Position numbers and translations under genes: made by a program. The notes under the pieces were generated by a model. The model had not been told where the DNA came from. It searched no databases and worked only from the letters and a program-made list of their open reading frames with translations. From assembly GCA_026419775.2 (NCBI GenBank), contig JAOPGA020001202.1, positions 1-64,000 of the forward strand: 64,000 nucleotides of DNA, read 5' to 3'. Positions 1 to 9,365 of this stretch are shown piece after piece (position 1 is the stretch's first letter; the number at the start of each line of letters is the position of its first letter). The stretch is from Acrasis kona. Its lineage: Eukaryota; Heterolobosea; Eutetramitea; Acrasida; Acrasidae.

Positions 1-768
1 GACTGGTTTGGTTACTTGAACTGGTGCTGGTGATGTTGTGGTTGGGCATGCCTTGCATACTGGGCAGTTGTCACCGTTACGTCTTTGTCTTCTGGCTGGT
101 GAGGCGTTGTTGTCACCTGATAAGTTAGCGTCAACGGTTCCGCATGGGCATGGTGGGCATGTGGTTGGTGCGGCTGTTGTTGTTACTTGAACTGGTGGTG
201 AAGTGGTGGTTGGTGCAGCAGTGGTTGGTGCGGCGGTGGTTGGGCATGCCTTACAAACTGGGCAGTGACCACCAGTGCGTCTGAATCTTCTTGCAGGTGA
301 AGCATTGTTGTCACCTGATAAGTTGGCATCAACGGTTCCGCATGGGCATGGTGGGCATGTGGTTGGTGCAGCTGTTGTGGTTGCTTGAACTGGTGGTGAT
401 GATTCAACTGGTGCTTCTGAAGTAGCTTGTACTGGTGGTGAAGTGGTGGTTGGTGCAGCAGTGGTTGGTGCAGCAGTGGTTGGTGCAGCGGTGGTTGGGC
501 ATGCCTTGCATACTGGGCAGTTGTCACCGTTACGTCTTTGTCTTCTGGCTGGTGAGGCATTGTTGTCACCTGATAAGTTAGCGTCAACGGTTCCGCATGG
601 GCATGGTGGGCATGTGGTTGGTGCGGCAGTGGTTGTGACTTGGACTGGTGGCGAGGTGGTGGTTGGTGCGGCGGTGGTGGGATCAGAGTTTCTTCTTTGG
701 CGAGAAGAGTCAGCATTTACTGCGAAGATGATCGCTAGAGCAATGAAGATAGCTAGAATGAATCTCAT
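1..768 (-). CDS. Secreted Thr/Pro/Cys repeat protein, 3' end cut by window edge
   Basis: The frame opens at the ATG at 766-768 and stays open to base 1, so at least 256 residues are present and the C-terminus lies outside the window. The first ~20 residues (MRFILAIFIALAIIFAVNAD) are a clear signal peptide. The rest is built from three imperfect repeats centred near 90, 300 and 550. Each carries a CPPCPCGT block, then GTVDANLSGDNNASPAR, an RRxRR basic run (RRQRR or RRFRR), then a CPVCKACP block, linked by PTTAAP and SPPVQ spacers. A further RQRR follows the signal peptide. Thr/Pro linkers suggest O-glycosylation and the Cys blocks disulfides; both are inference. No known family recognised. Upstream (769-1061) I see no feature. 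Confidence 0.75.
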   Translation of the reverse strand, partial: MRFILAIFIALAIIFAVNADSSRQRRNSDPTTAAPTTTSPPVQVTTTAAPTTCPPCPCGTVDANLSGDNNASPARRQRRNGDNCPVCKACPTTAAPTTAAPTTAAPTTTSPPVQATSEAPVESSPPVQATTTAAPTTCPPCPCGTVDANLSGDNNASPARRFRRTGGHCPVCKACPTTAAPTTAAPTTTSPPVQVTTTAAPTTCPPCPCGTVDANLSGDNNASPARRQRRNGDNCPVCKACPTTTSPAPVQVTKPV

Positions 769-1061
769 TTAACTTGTTGATGTGTTTCTTATTGTTGAAA
801 GCTTTTGTGAAACAGCTAAGCTGCTTAAATAGGATAAGAGATCTAACAATAGATTCTAATCATAAAAATATTTTTCTATTTTGATAAGTGAATTCCTTAT
901 TTATATTCGATCAACTATAATTCTGATTACAATCAAGTATTATGATCATAGCCTTGCCTATGCAAAAATTAAAAATATTCCATTCATCGTCTGTTCTCAT
1001 ATAATCTTAGACTATTGTTCAATCAATCATCTTGTCCAAGGATGGGTTGATTGCAGTTACA

Positions 1062-1454
1062 ATGAATTCAAACAGAAAGGTCACCAAGAGGAGAACTTGT
1101 AAAAATAACTATGCATTAAAGAACACGATAAAAAATGCATTCGAGTGTGGTAGAATGGATGTCGATATTTCTGATGGAAATTTAATACCGAAACAAGAGT
1201 CGTGGTCTCCTACACATTTCGATGAAAAAGAGACTTTCGAACAATCTAAGGACATTATAATACAGAATTTTACAAAGTATTATAGAGCAGCAGTTGAAAA
1301 TGAGAACAACAGAATTCTTGATGTAGAATTATCAAATTTAACGTCTCTCCTCTCTCACAACGAGGTAGCACCAACTGTAATAAACAAAGATTTGGAAAAT
1401 CAAATAAACACATGTCATAAGACTGACGAAAACAAGACCACAAACGAAAGTTGA
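1062..1454 (+). CDS. Hypothetical 130-residue protein
   Basis: This open frame starts at the first in-frame ATG (MNSNRKVTKRRTCKNNY) and ends at TGA. The N-terminus is basic and the middle is predicted helical (FEQSKDIIIQNFTKYYRAAVENENNR). There is no signal peptide, membrane segment or recognisable domain. Codon use resembles neighbouring genes, and the protein has a plausible length for an orphan. It converges with the surface-protein gene ending at 1563. An upstream reading without an ATG could extend the frame to about 1032, but nothing supports it. No function assigned. Confidence 0.5.
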   Translation: MNSNRKVTKRRTCKNNYALKNTIKNAFECGRMDVDISDGNLIPKQESWSPTHFDEKETFEQSKDIIIQNFTKYYRAAVENENNRILDVELSNLTSLLSHNEVAPTVINKDLENQINTCHKTDENKTTNES

Positions 1455-1562
1455 TTTCCTCATTAAAACATTTAGATTCCGAGTGTAGCATGATGCGTGA
1501 TGAATTCTTTATTAGTTGCCAAGTACAAAAATAAAAAATAAATTTAATGTTGAAGCACATTT

Positions 1563-2990
1563 TTATATTAAAATAATTACAACAAGAATTGCAATAACAA
1601 TACCAGAGTAGGACTTGATACTTGTAGCTGAATTAGCAGGCCTGGCCATATTGCTACCCGACACATTTTCTCCATTATCATTAATTGATGCATATCCAGA
1701 ATCTTTTGGTTTCTCTTTAACCTTTTCAAAAGTCGTCTTGTTGGGTATGTCCACGAATCCTGAATTACCTTTGATGATATGTGAATCATTTGGGTTCTGT
1801 TTGTTGAACATTTGTTCCTTCTTGATGTGTTCATGTTGTTCATCTATTTTGTGAACCTCAGGTTTGATTTCCTTTTTCTTGCGCGGAACAGGTACAAATG
1901 GTTGATAGTGGTCACTTTCGTACTTTCCTTTTCTGAATGTGTAGTACTCAAAAGAAGTCTTGTGTTTTGGTTTGTGTGATTTGTGTGGTTTAGTGATTTT
2001 GGGTCCGACTTTGTAACTAATGTACTGAGGTTCCTTTTTGATCATATCGTCATCATCTTCTAAATCAACTCCATGTACAAAGTTCTCTAGTTTTTGTTTT
2101 TTGTAAGATTCACTTTTTTTGTAATCTGGTTCGTCCTTCTTTTCGCTCCTGCAACAAACATCAGATGATGGAAGGGATCTACCCAACTCAACTTTACTTT
2201 GAGCTCCGCACAGGGAATCAAACGTTTGTACAAATGTTTTTGTTCTATAACGATGCTCAGACCAAATCCATGACACAATATCATTTCTGACGTGGAAGTT
2301 AAGGAGAGTTCTCAGATAACAATTTTTTTTGTGATGCAAACAAGGATTCATTCTGGTGTTGCGCAGTCTTACGGGACCTCTAACAATATACAGAGGCTCC
2401 ATAGTAAGCGCAAAGTAAGTCATGTCTGAGCAGACGCCAGACTTGCAGTTTTGAGTGGTCAAGTGCAACCTGTTTTCTATATCTGGATCAACATTAATGT
2501 AATAACTAGTAGAATCAGACACAAAGAGATCTATAGACTCTGTAACAGATTCTCCAGATGTTTTTGTAACTATGCTCTTCTTCTCCTTGTCATCATACAC
2601 AAAACAAAAGTTTGCATTCTTTGATTTTGCACAGTTGCTTGTGTCCACTTGGAATTGAGGATCTCCTGGTATCACTGGCTCTTTTTGCTCTGATACTACA
2701 CTTAGGTCCTTAGTACTGATTGTAACACTTCTTGTGTTGGAGGGATTGGAGGCGAATGATATCTTGTCATCGGTTATTTCACTGGAGGGAGAATAAAGAA
2801 TGTTGCCTTCATATTCTTCCGAGGCTTGAAGGTGGAGGTCAGGTAAAGAATATTTTAATACCACATCTCCCGAAGCAACAACCATGTTCGAACTGTCGAC
2901 TGAACTGACGGGAGTGCCACTAAGACCGCTTGAACTCCATACATCATGTATCAATAAAAACCCAATAATTATGAGTATTGTTCGTTTCAT
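1563..2990 (-). CDS. Secreted surface protein with C-terminal hydrophobic tail
   Basis: The 475-residue protein starts at MKRTILIIIGFLLIHDVWSS, a typical signal peptide. An in-frame ATG at 3065 would add a second hydrophobic stretch and is less likely. Residues ~95-320 form an ectodomain with scattered cysteines (NFCFVYDD, CKSGVCSD, CLHHKKNC, SDVCCRS), suggesting several disulfides. Residues ~325-440 are Lys/Glu/His-rich and look disordered. The last ~16 residues (SGIVIAILVVIILI) run to the stop with no cytosolic tail, as in a GPI-attachment signal, preceded by small residues (ANSATS). I infer a surface-anchored protein of unknown function. No family recognised. Confidence 0.75.
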   Translation of the reverse strand: MKRTILIIIGFLLIHDVWSSSGLSGTPVSSVDSSNMVVASGDVVLKYSLPDLHLQASEEYEGNILYSPSSEITDDKISFASNPSNTRSVTISTKDLSVVSEQKEPVIPGDPQFQVDTSNCAKSKNANFCFVYDDKEKKSIVTKTSGESVTESIDLFVSDSTSYYINVDPDIENRLHLTTQNCKSGVCSDMTYFALTMEPLYIVRGPVRLRNTRMNPCLHHKKNCYLRTLLNFHVRNDIVSWIWSEHRYRTKTFVQTFDSLCGAQSKVELGRSLPSSDVCCRSEKKDEPDYKKSESYKKQKLENFVHGVDLEDDDDMIKKEPQYISYKVGPKITKPHKSHKPKHKTSFEYYTFRKGKYESDHYQPFVPVPRKKKEIKPEVHKIDEQHEHIKKEQMFNKQNPNDSHIIKGNSGFVDIPNKTTFEKVKEKPKDSGYASINDNGENVSGSNMARPANSATSIKSYSGIVIAILVVIILI

Positions 2991-3474
2991 TTCAAATATA
3001 AGAATCAAGATTAAAAAACTATTCGAAATCCTTAGCGTCGTTAGATTGAGCTGTAAATAGTACAAATGGTTTGGTCTGTTTCTTCCATTTTATAGAAAGC
3101 ATATCTATATTTTGTAATTTAGAATAAACAACCAGGAAAGGGAAGGTATGAAGAGGTTTGTGCAGGATTTGTAAACTATTTTTAAACACAATCAGTTCAT
3201 ATAATAAGAGACAACAACGAATACTTTATGGTCGTAGCAATAAGTTACTTTCGCAATTGTTATTGCTATATCAATTATAAGCGTAATCTTTTTCTCTATG
3301 CTCATTTCTTCTGAATCAGTTCATGGTATGCATGATCTCAAAATTAATCTGATAATTTCCGCCCCACATCACCCACGATAACACCATGGTCGACTCCACA
3401 TCATCTACAAGAAGGTTGATTTGGAGTAGTTGATTGTAAAGTAATCATGCACGTGAAGAATTTAAATTATTGCT
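2991..3474. other. Intergenic, no feature seen
   Basis: AT-rich spacer between the start of the minus-strand surface-protein gene and the 3' end of the Rho GTPase gene. I see no tRNA, long repeat or coding frame; it presumably holds the surface-protein promoter and the 3' UTR of the GTPase. Confidence 0.4.
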
Positions 3475-4104
3475 TTATTGCTGTTTGCACCTGTTTTTCT
3501 TCTCTTTTCCTTCGTTCGCTTCGGCAACAACATCAACACAATTCTGGAAAACTAGACTCAAGTTTTCTTGAGTTTTGGCGGAAGTCTCAATCCAACGTTT
3601 GGCCCCTATTTTTTTTGCAATCTTTTCAGCCTCTGTCTTGGAAGTACATTTATCCTTTACCGCAGGGTCGCTTCGTAAGTCCAATTTGTTACCTACTAGC
3701 ATGAAGGGTATTTGACCGTCATTCGAAAATGGCTTAATTTCCTTAACCCACTTATCAACTTTGTTGAGACTAGAGGCGTTGCTAATATCGTATACAATTA
3801 AGAATACATTTGTATCAGGGTAAGAAAGGATACGTTGGCTGTCATACTCGCTAGTCCCAGCAGAATCCCACAGTCCTAATGTAACATTGGTGTCCTTGTA
3901 GATCATATTGGCCGAATAGCTATTATGTGTTCAAGTATCCGTTACGGTGTAAACTTACTTGTCAAAAACTGTTGGAATGTAATCTTCGGGAAAAGAGTTG
4001 TTTGCATAACTTAGAAGCAGGCATGATTTACCAACTGCGGCATCCCCTATTACTACTACTTTAATGCTGACATCCTTTCCAGATTTCAGGTCAATGTCCG
4101 ACAT
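3475..4104 (-). CDS. Atypical Rho/Rac-family small GTPase, two exons
   Basis: Exon 1 is 3959-4104, exon 2 is 3475-3919, and the 39-nt intron 3920-3958 has GTAAGT and AG ends; the product is 196 residues. Family marks: P-loop [11 protein letters not shown] (20-30), switch I PTVFDNYSAN (44-53, diagnostic for Rho), switch [12 protein letters not shown] (66-75), GNKLDLRSD for guanine binding and ETSAKT near the end. The Rho insert region is short. Two residues needed for GTP hydrolysis are replaced: Rac Gly12 is Ala22 and Gln61 is Thr71. By analogy with Rnd-type proteins it may stay GTP-bound. The C-terminus is [10 protein letters not shown], a polybasic stretch plus an atypical CaaX box; a Gln-ending box favours farnesylation in general. 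Likely role: membrane-attached regulator of actin or traffic. Confidence 0.88.
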
Positions 4105-4280
4105 GTTCTTATGAACGTTTTGTGGATGTCAAATGTCGAGTGTGTTACAAATATTGAAGCCAGGTTGGTTTCCCGTTGACCTCAACGATATTAACATAAA
4201 AATAGGAGAGGTATGAAGACTGAAGTGCGTGTTAGAAGCTAATGTTTATTACATTACACTTTTTTATATGTGCGATGCAT

Positions 4281-5014
4281 TCAACCAACAAATATTCTAT
4301 CAGAGTAGGTTGTACCATAATTTCCAACATGTTGTTTGATGTCCTCCATGACCTTATTTGTAGGATATTCGTGCGTTACACGAACGATTGTACTGTGAAA
4401 TTTTTGTCGCCTTGGAGTCCATATTTTGACTCCTTGCTTTTCAACGTCAGACTCTATGCCACGAACCAATTGCAAGAGCTCTTGTTGTGACTTTTCCGAC
4501 GCATCAGCATGGACGTAGATTGTTTTATTATCACCATCAACATTACACCCTAAACCTTAACAAAAGTGCAAAAATTAAATACCTACATGTTGTCGTCCAA
4601 TCTACGTACGTCTGTTTATGTTCATAATTGGCTAATACTTTCCTGATGATAGAAATCTCCTGTTCAGAATAGCAGCAAAAATCTAAAATGAGTTGATGCG
4701 ATGCTCATAAATTACATACAGTTCAAAGTTGAGTGGAAGATTATTGGGATATCGAACCTTATAATCTCTTTGTTCGATGTTTTATTAACGATGCTTTGGG
4801 CATCTATCATGCTGCTAATAAATTGTTTGTTGTGTTGTATGTTATATAAGCGAAGATGAGTATTCAATGAAAGGCTTCCTTTAGATTCTGGAGGACATAC
4901 ACGAGGACAGTCGCTATCGCCGTCCCAACATTGCGAGTATGGCGTTTCGCAAGAAACGAATGTGATTGCCACAAACAATGCAAAGAAAAGGCTCATCGAT
5001 CCCATCACTGTCAT
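4281..5014 (-). CDS. Secreted 2H-phosphoesterase-like protein, three exons
   Basis: Exons are 4720-5014, 4587-4682 and 4281-4555, with introns 4683-4719 (37 nt) and 4556-4586 (31 nt; an alternative acceptor 6 nt downstream also keeps frame). The 221-residue product begins with a signal peptide (MSLFFALFVAITFVSC within residues 7-22), then a Cys-rich stretch (CWDGDSDCPRVCPP). It contains two HxT motifs in the right order: IFHSTLNYF (His94) and KFHSTIVRV (His184). Paired H-x-S/T-h motifs about 90 residues apart define the 2H phosphoesterase (LigT/cyclic phosphodiesterase) fold, which acts on 2'-5' or 2',3'-cyclic phosphates. Assignment rests on these motifs; substrate is unknown. Secretion would place the enzyme in the vacuole or outside the cell. 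Confidence 0.7.
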
Positions 5015-5266
5015 CTAAATATTTACAAAACTTGTTACAGACCAAAGACACATGTTGGCGAGTAATTTTTTTTGAGCTGGAACCTCAACTACGCATGAGT
5101 ATTTTTACCTCTACTTTCCCAAATACCGACAGTAAATGATTTAAAAAATCAGTCAACATTGATTACAAATTGATATACTGATCAGTCGGACAAGGAACAT
5201 TCAATCAAATTCTCCATTCCTACAACCTAAATCTCCTTCATATTTATACCAAACAATATCAAAACA
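5015..5266. promoter_or_regulatory. Shared divergent 5' region
   Basis: About 250 bp separate the start codons of the phosphoesterase (minus) and citrate synthase (plus), so both promoters must lie here. It is AT-rich with no TATA box or repeated motif that I can defend. Confidence 0.35.
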
Positions 5267-6867
5267 ATGTCAGGACTATCGAATATCAAGGTCAATGGGG
5301 AGACAAACGGCAACGGAAACGCATCTCATAAGTAAGTCAAATATGCTCTGCACATCACTAACAGTCAACAGGAACACACTTACGGTTACTGACAACCGAA
5401 CTGGAAAAACAGTTGAAATCAAAATAGATGCAGACTATGTAATCAATGCCACTGATCTAAAGAAATTAACTCTTGGCAAAGAGGACAAGAATGGAATCAT
5501 GTAATTTTTGCATCCATCATTTTATTGACATTTTAAGGGTCTTCGATCCAGCATTCATGAATACTGCTGTCGCAACTTCCAAAATAACTCTAGTCGATGG
5601 AGAGAAGGGTGAGCTGAGGTACAGAGGTTACAAAATTGAAGACCTGGTCGAAAATTGTTCCTTCCTAGAAGTGGCCTACCTTTTAATCAACGGAGAGCTA
5701 CCAACCAACAAGCAGTTGAATGACTGGGAGAACAAGGTGATGCGTCACACTTACATTCATGAGAATTTAGTGGAGCAAATGAAAACTTTCCGTTACGACG
5801 CACATCCCATGGGCATGCTAATCTCTTCGGTTGCCGCTCTGTCCACATTCTACGAAGAAGCCAATCCTGCATTAAAAGGACCAGATCTGTACAGAAACCA
5901 AAACCTACGCAACAAGCAAATATTCCGCATTCTTGGCAAGCTACCGACGATCGCAGCATGTGCATATAGACATCGTATCGGAAGACCCTACAACAGTCCG
6001 GTCAACCACCTAAACTATACTGAGAACTTTTTGTACATGATGGACAGATTGAGCGAATCAGATTATAGACCTCATCCAAGACTAGCCAAAGCATTAGACA
6101 TTTGTTTCATTCTACATGCCGATCATGAGATGAATTGTTCGACCGCCGCAATGAGACACGTAGGAAGCAGCCTTGTGGATCCCTACACCGCAGTGGCATG
6201 TGCAGCAGGTGCTCTATACGGACCGCTACATGGAGGAGCCAACGAAGGAGTGTTACACATGTTGGAGGAGATCAAGGACGTTAGTAACATTCCACAATTC
6301 TTAAAAGATGTAAAGGCAAAGAAGAGAAAGTTAATGGGTTTCGGACATCGTATTTATAAAAATTATGATCCACGTGCTACCATTTTGAAAAAAGTAGCAG
6401 CTGATGTGTTTGATTTGTGTGGCAGGACTCCTCTTTATGAAATTGCTGTAGAGTTGGAGGCACAGGCGCTAAAAGATGAATATTTTGTAACTAGATTGTT
6501 GTTTCCAAATGTTGATTTTTATTCTGGTTTAATTTATCAGGCCATGGGTTTCCCAACTGACATGTTCCCTGTCTTGTTTTCTATTCCACGTGCTGCGGGT
6601 TGGTTGGCTCATTGGATTGAGATGCTTGATGATCCAAGTTTGAAAATCTTCCGTCCAAGACAAAAGTATGTGGGTGAAACCGATAAAGAATTTGTACCAT
6701 TATCCGAAAGAATTGAAGAACCAAAGACTCCAAACCTTCCAATGTATTACAGCGCGTATGGTGTTCGTCGGTCAGTCACTCATAAGTGGAAGATGGAACA
6801 GCAGCATCTAAAGGAGAATGGAGGTGAAGTTATGAACTTTTCAGAACGTGTATATGACCATGAATAA
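5267..6867 (+). CDS. CS: Citrate synthase, three exons
   Basis: Exons 5267-5331, 5372-5500 and 5538-6867 (introns 40 and 37 nt) encode 507 residues. The enzyme condenses oxaloacetate with acetyl-CoA to citrate. Family marks: VFDPAFMNTA and ITLVDGEKGELRYRGY near the N-terminal domain, LHADHEMNCST (first His, ~257), PLHGGANEGVLHML, GFGHRIYKNYDPRA (second His, ~335) and FPNVDFYSG (Asp, ~388), so the catalytic His/His/Asp set is complete. The N-terminal NRTGKTVEI block is typical of the bacterial/peroxisomal-type citrate synthases rather than the animal mitochondrial type. I see no mitochondrial presequence and no C-terminal SKL (ends VYDHE), so location is uncertain. The next gene starts 47 bp downstream. 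Confidence 0.95.
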
Positions 6868-6914
6868 AATATTTAGTTGAGTTTGAAACTTGTTACAAAC
6901 CTCTCTGTGAAAAG

Positions 6915-8618
6915 ATGTTTCGCACACTGTCGAGATTACATAGACAACCGCTCATACGAGGGGCCACAATAAGACATATCAGCAATAATGATTACGGACC
7001 AAAGTTGGATGCCCTAATCGACAAGAAAAAACATAAAGAAGCCGTGGATTTTGTGGCGAGGATCCCCGAACAAGATCAAACACATTACTATCCTATTCGT
7101 TTGATTAGGAGACTTTCGACCCTCCCGGACGTTGTGCAGGAGAAATTCTTATTGAAGCATTGGCGCACACTTACATTTCTGCCAACTCTACCTACAAATT
7201 CACGAGTCTTGTTCAACGTGCTGCAACAAATGAGCAGCATCAAATCAGTAGCATTAGCAAAGGACATTGATAATTGCTTTGCAACAGAGCTAGATCACAA
7301 GATGGAAAAATATTGTTTTGTTACGTTTATTAAATTTGTGTATGAACACGGGGGCGGTGCCAAAAATTTTAAAAATTATAGACTGCTTGATTATACTAAA
7401 ATTTCACATTTTTTTCCAAATTCTCGTCTGATGAATTTTTATTTTCAGGACGGGTATGTAGATAGGGCGGAGGTCATTAATAAAATTTGTTTACAACAAG
7501 TAAGCGAAGAGGTAGAACAAGATGCGTTATATGGTGTTCATTACCGTAGCCTAATGTACGGTTACACTAAAAATAATAAAAAAGAAATGGCTGTCTCTGT
7601 TTTTGAATCTTATTGCAAAAACGAAAGTGTTTATTGCTTTGTGCAACCTCAATTGTTGTTTTATGGTGCTTCAGATGCCATGAATGCGATAGAGACTCCT
7701 CTTAAAGAACATGTAGAAGTGTATCAAAATTTAATGAACATTTTCAATAAATCTAACATTCATCCTGGACCGCACATGATTTCTGTGGTTAAATCTCTTT
7801 TTGATGATTATGTTAAACTTGGTAATTTGGAAATGGCTAAAACTGTTCTTTATGAATTTTACAGATCATGTGAACAAAGACCTAACAATTTTGGTGAAGA
7901 TCTTTATTCTTTCTTTATTCAAGAATTTTATGCTCATAACATGGAACAGCGTGGTTGGTCCTGCGTTCAACATTTCATGAAAAGAAGTGATAAATCTATG
8001 GCTCTTAGAAATAATACCATGACCACTCTATTAAATTATTACTTCTCGAATGATCGAGTTCGGATTGTAGACACACTAATGGAACTCTTTAATGAGTTTG
8101 CACGCAACCTTCCAATTAATATTGTAAACATTGCAATCAAGGGATATTTTAAAACTGGGCATGTAGACAAGGCTGTCAATCTGTTTAAGAGTACATGTGA
8201 AAAGGCTCCCAAATACAAAACTTACCCAGATCTTGAGACAATGACAATAATGTTGGACGGTTATGGTAGTGTGGGTTTAACGAGATACATGAACATCATC
8301 TTTGATAACATTCAAAAAGGCAAGGCTTTGTCACAGAATATTGTAGAGATTGCTCTTAGATGGCTCCTTTTACATGAAGACGCACAAAGTTGTTCGGACT
8401 TTTGGAGATTGTTACATGATGACTACCAGACACCGAAAACTGTAAACATGTGCATCCATTATTTTTTTAATGAACGCCAGGTTGACGTCGCAATGAAATC
8501 ATATGAGTTTTTGAAATCTCTTAACATGGAACCTGATGGTGCGACTAATTTGATAATGAACACAGGATTAGCAAAGAACGGTTTTACAAAAGAGGCATCT
8601 AAATACAGAATTAAATAA
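6915..8618 (+). CDS. PPR-like helical-repeat protein, probably mitochondrial
   Basis: An intronless 567-residue frame. The N-terminus (MFRTLSRLHRQPLIRGATIRH) is rich in Arg and Ser with no acids, as in mitochondrial presequences. The remainder is helical with degenerate pentatricopeptide-like pairs, best seen at IVNIAIKGYFKTGHVDKAVN, TMTIMLDGYGSVGLTRYMNI and CIHYFFNERQVDVAMKSYEF. PPR proteins bind organellar RNA and act in processing, stability or translation; that role is inferred here. Repeats are weak in the first 250 residues, so it may be a PPR-derived mitoribosome or RNA-maturation factor. Start chosen because it supplies the presequence. Confidence 0.7.
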   Translation: MFRTLSRLHRQPLIRGATIRHISNNDYGPKLDALIDKKKHKEAVDFVARIPEQDQTHYYPIRLIRRLSTLPDVVQEKFLLKHWRTLTFLPTLPTNSRVLFNVLQQMSSIKSVALAKDIDNCFATELDHKMEKYCFVTFIKFVYEHGGGAKNFKNYRLLDYTKISHFFPNSRLMNFYFQDGYVDRAEVINKICLQQVSEEVEQDALYGVHYRSLMYGYTKNNKKEMAVSVFESYCKNESVYCFVQPQLLFYGASDAMNAIETPLKEHVEVYQNLMNIFNKSNIHPGPHMISVVKSLFDDYVKLGNLEMAKTVLYEFYRSCEQRPNNFGEDLYSFFIQEFYAHNMEQRGWSCVQHFMKRSDKSMALRNNTMTTLLNYYFSNDRVRIVDTLMELFNEFARNLPINIVNIAIKGYFKTGHVDKAVNLFKSTCEKAPKYKTYPDLETMTIMLDGYGSVGLTRYMNIIFDNIQKGKALSQNIVEIALRWLLLHEDAQSCSDFWRLLHDDYQTPKTVNMCIHYFFNERQVDVAMKSYEFLKSLNMEPDGATNLIMNTGLAKNGFTKEASKYRIK

Positions 8619-8651
8619 ACATCTTTTAAAATTACATTGTTCTGTATTTCA

Positions 8652-9221
8652 TCATTTCCATGTGTACCTCACTGGAGAATGTTGCTTATAATTTAAAGTG
8701 GAGGAGCATAGCGGAGTAAGATCTGGTTTGTGTCGCATTTGATCAGGACCTTTCGAAAAGTCTTTAGGTGCGGGAAGTGATTTATCTTGATGTGGAGATG
8801 GTGGTCTGGCAGATGTATTTGAGGATAAAATTTCATATCGAACAACTCTTACTGCTCTATCTGGATAGCCTGGCGACCTGCTCCAAGCTTCGGAGATGGG
8901 AGGTTCTACCTCCTCAACGTACGTTGTCTTGATAATTTTCTGAACTCGATGAGAATCAGTCCAATTTAACGACGATGCGGGTGAACTTTTATAATGTGTA
9001 ATGTTTTGAACTCTGTTGAGTGGGGGTGAAGGTGTATGAATGTGTGGTGTTATATTTTGAAATCTGTTTATAGAAGGTGAGGGAGACTGATAATTAGCCT
9101 CCTTAATAAAGCTTTGCGGTCTAATGTGATTTTTGTTTGGAGATGTGTATTGAACCTGGTCATCATCATATACTTCTATCCTCTTGGCCCACCCTCCAAC
9201 AACTTGTTCTTGATAATTCAT
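8652..9221 (-). CDS. Hypothetical low-complexity protein
   Basis: The 189-residue frame begins MNYQEQVVGGWAKRIEVYDD; an in-frame ATG 21 bp upstream is possible. It is Pro/Ser/Asn-rich with recurring short blocks (SPSPSINRFQNIT, TPSPPLNRVQNIT), SP and TP dipeptides that could be kinase sites, and no predicted fold. A single structured-looking segment is VQKIIKTTYVEEVEPP. It converges with the PPR gene, 33 bp away. No family recognised. Confidence 0.5.
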   Translation of the reverse strand: MNYQEQVVGGWAKRIEVYDDDQVQYTSPNKNHIRPQSFIKEANYQSPSPSINRFQNITPHIHTPSPPLNRVQNITHYKSSPASSLNWTDSHRVQKIIKTTYVEEVEPPISEAWSRSPGYPDRAVRVVRYEILSSNTSARPPSPHQDKSLPAPKDFSKGPDQMRHKPDLTPLCSSTLNYKQHSPVRYTWK

Positions 9222-9365
9222 AATCCTAAATACTACGATCAATTAACGTTTAAATATTTTGTTACAGTTGGGCTGATTCTTACAATAGAAATGAAGTCAA
9301 CCATACATTGATAAGAATGGGTCACATGGAAAGAAATAATGAATTATCTAGTATTTAAATATTCT

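Noticed and set aside
183-716. His/Pro/Gln-rich frame on the minus strand
   Set aside because: Off-frame reading of the repeat gene at 1-768, whose frame has the ATG, signal peptide and regular Cys repeats.
881-1102. 73-codon frame with no ATG start
   Set aside because: Begins at TTG, AT-rich and hydrophobic by composition; overlaps the upstream region of the 1062-1454 gene.
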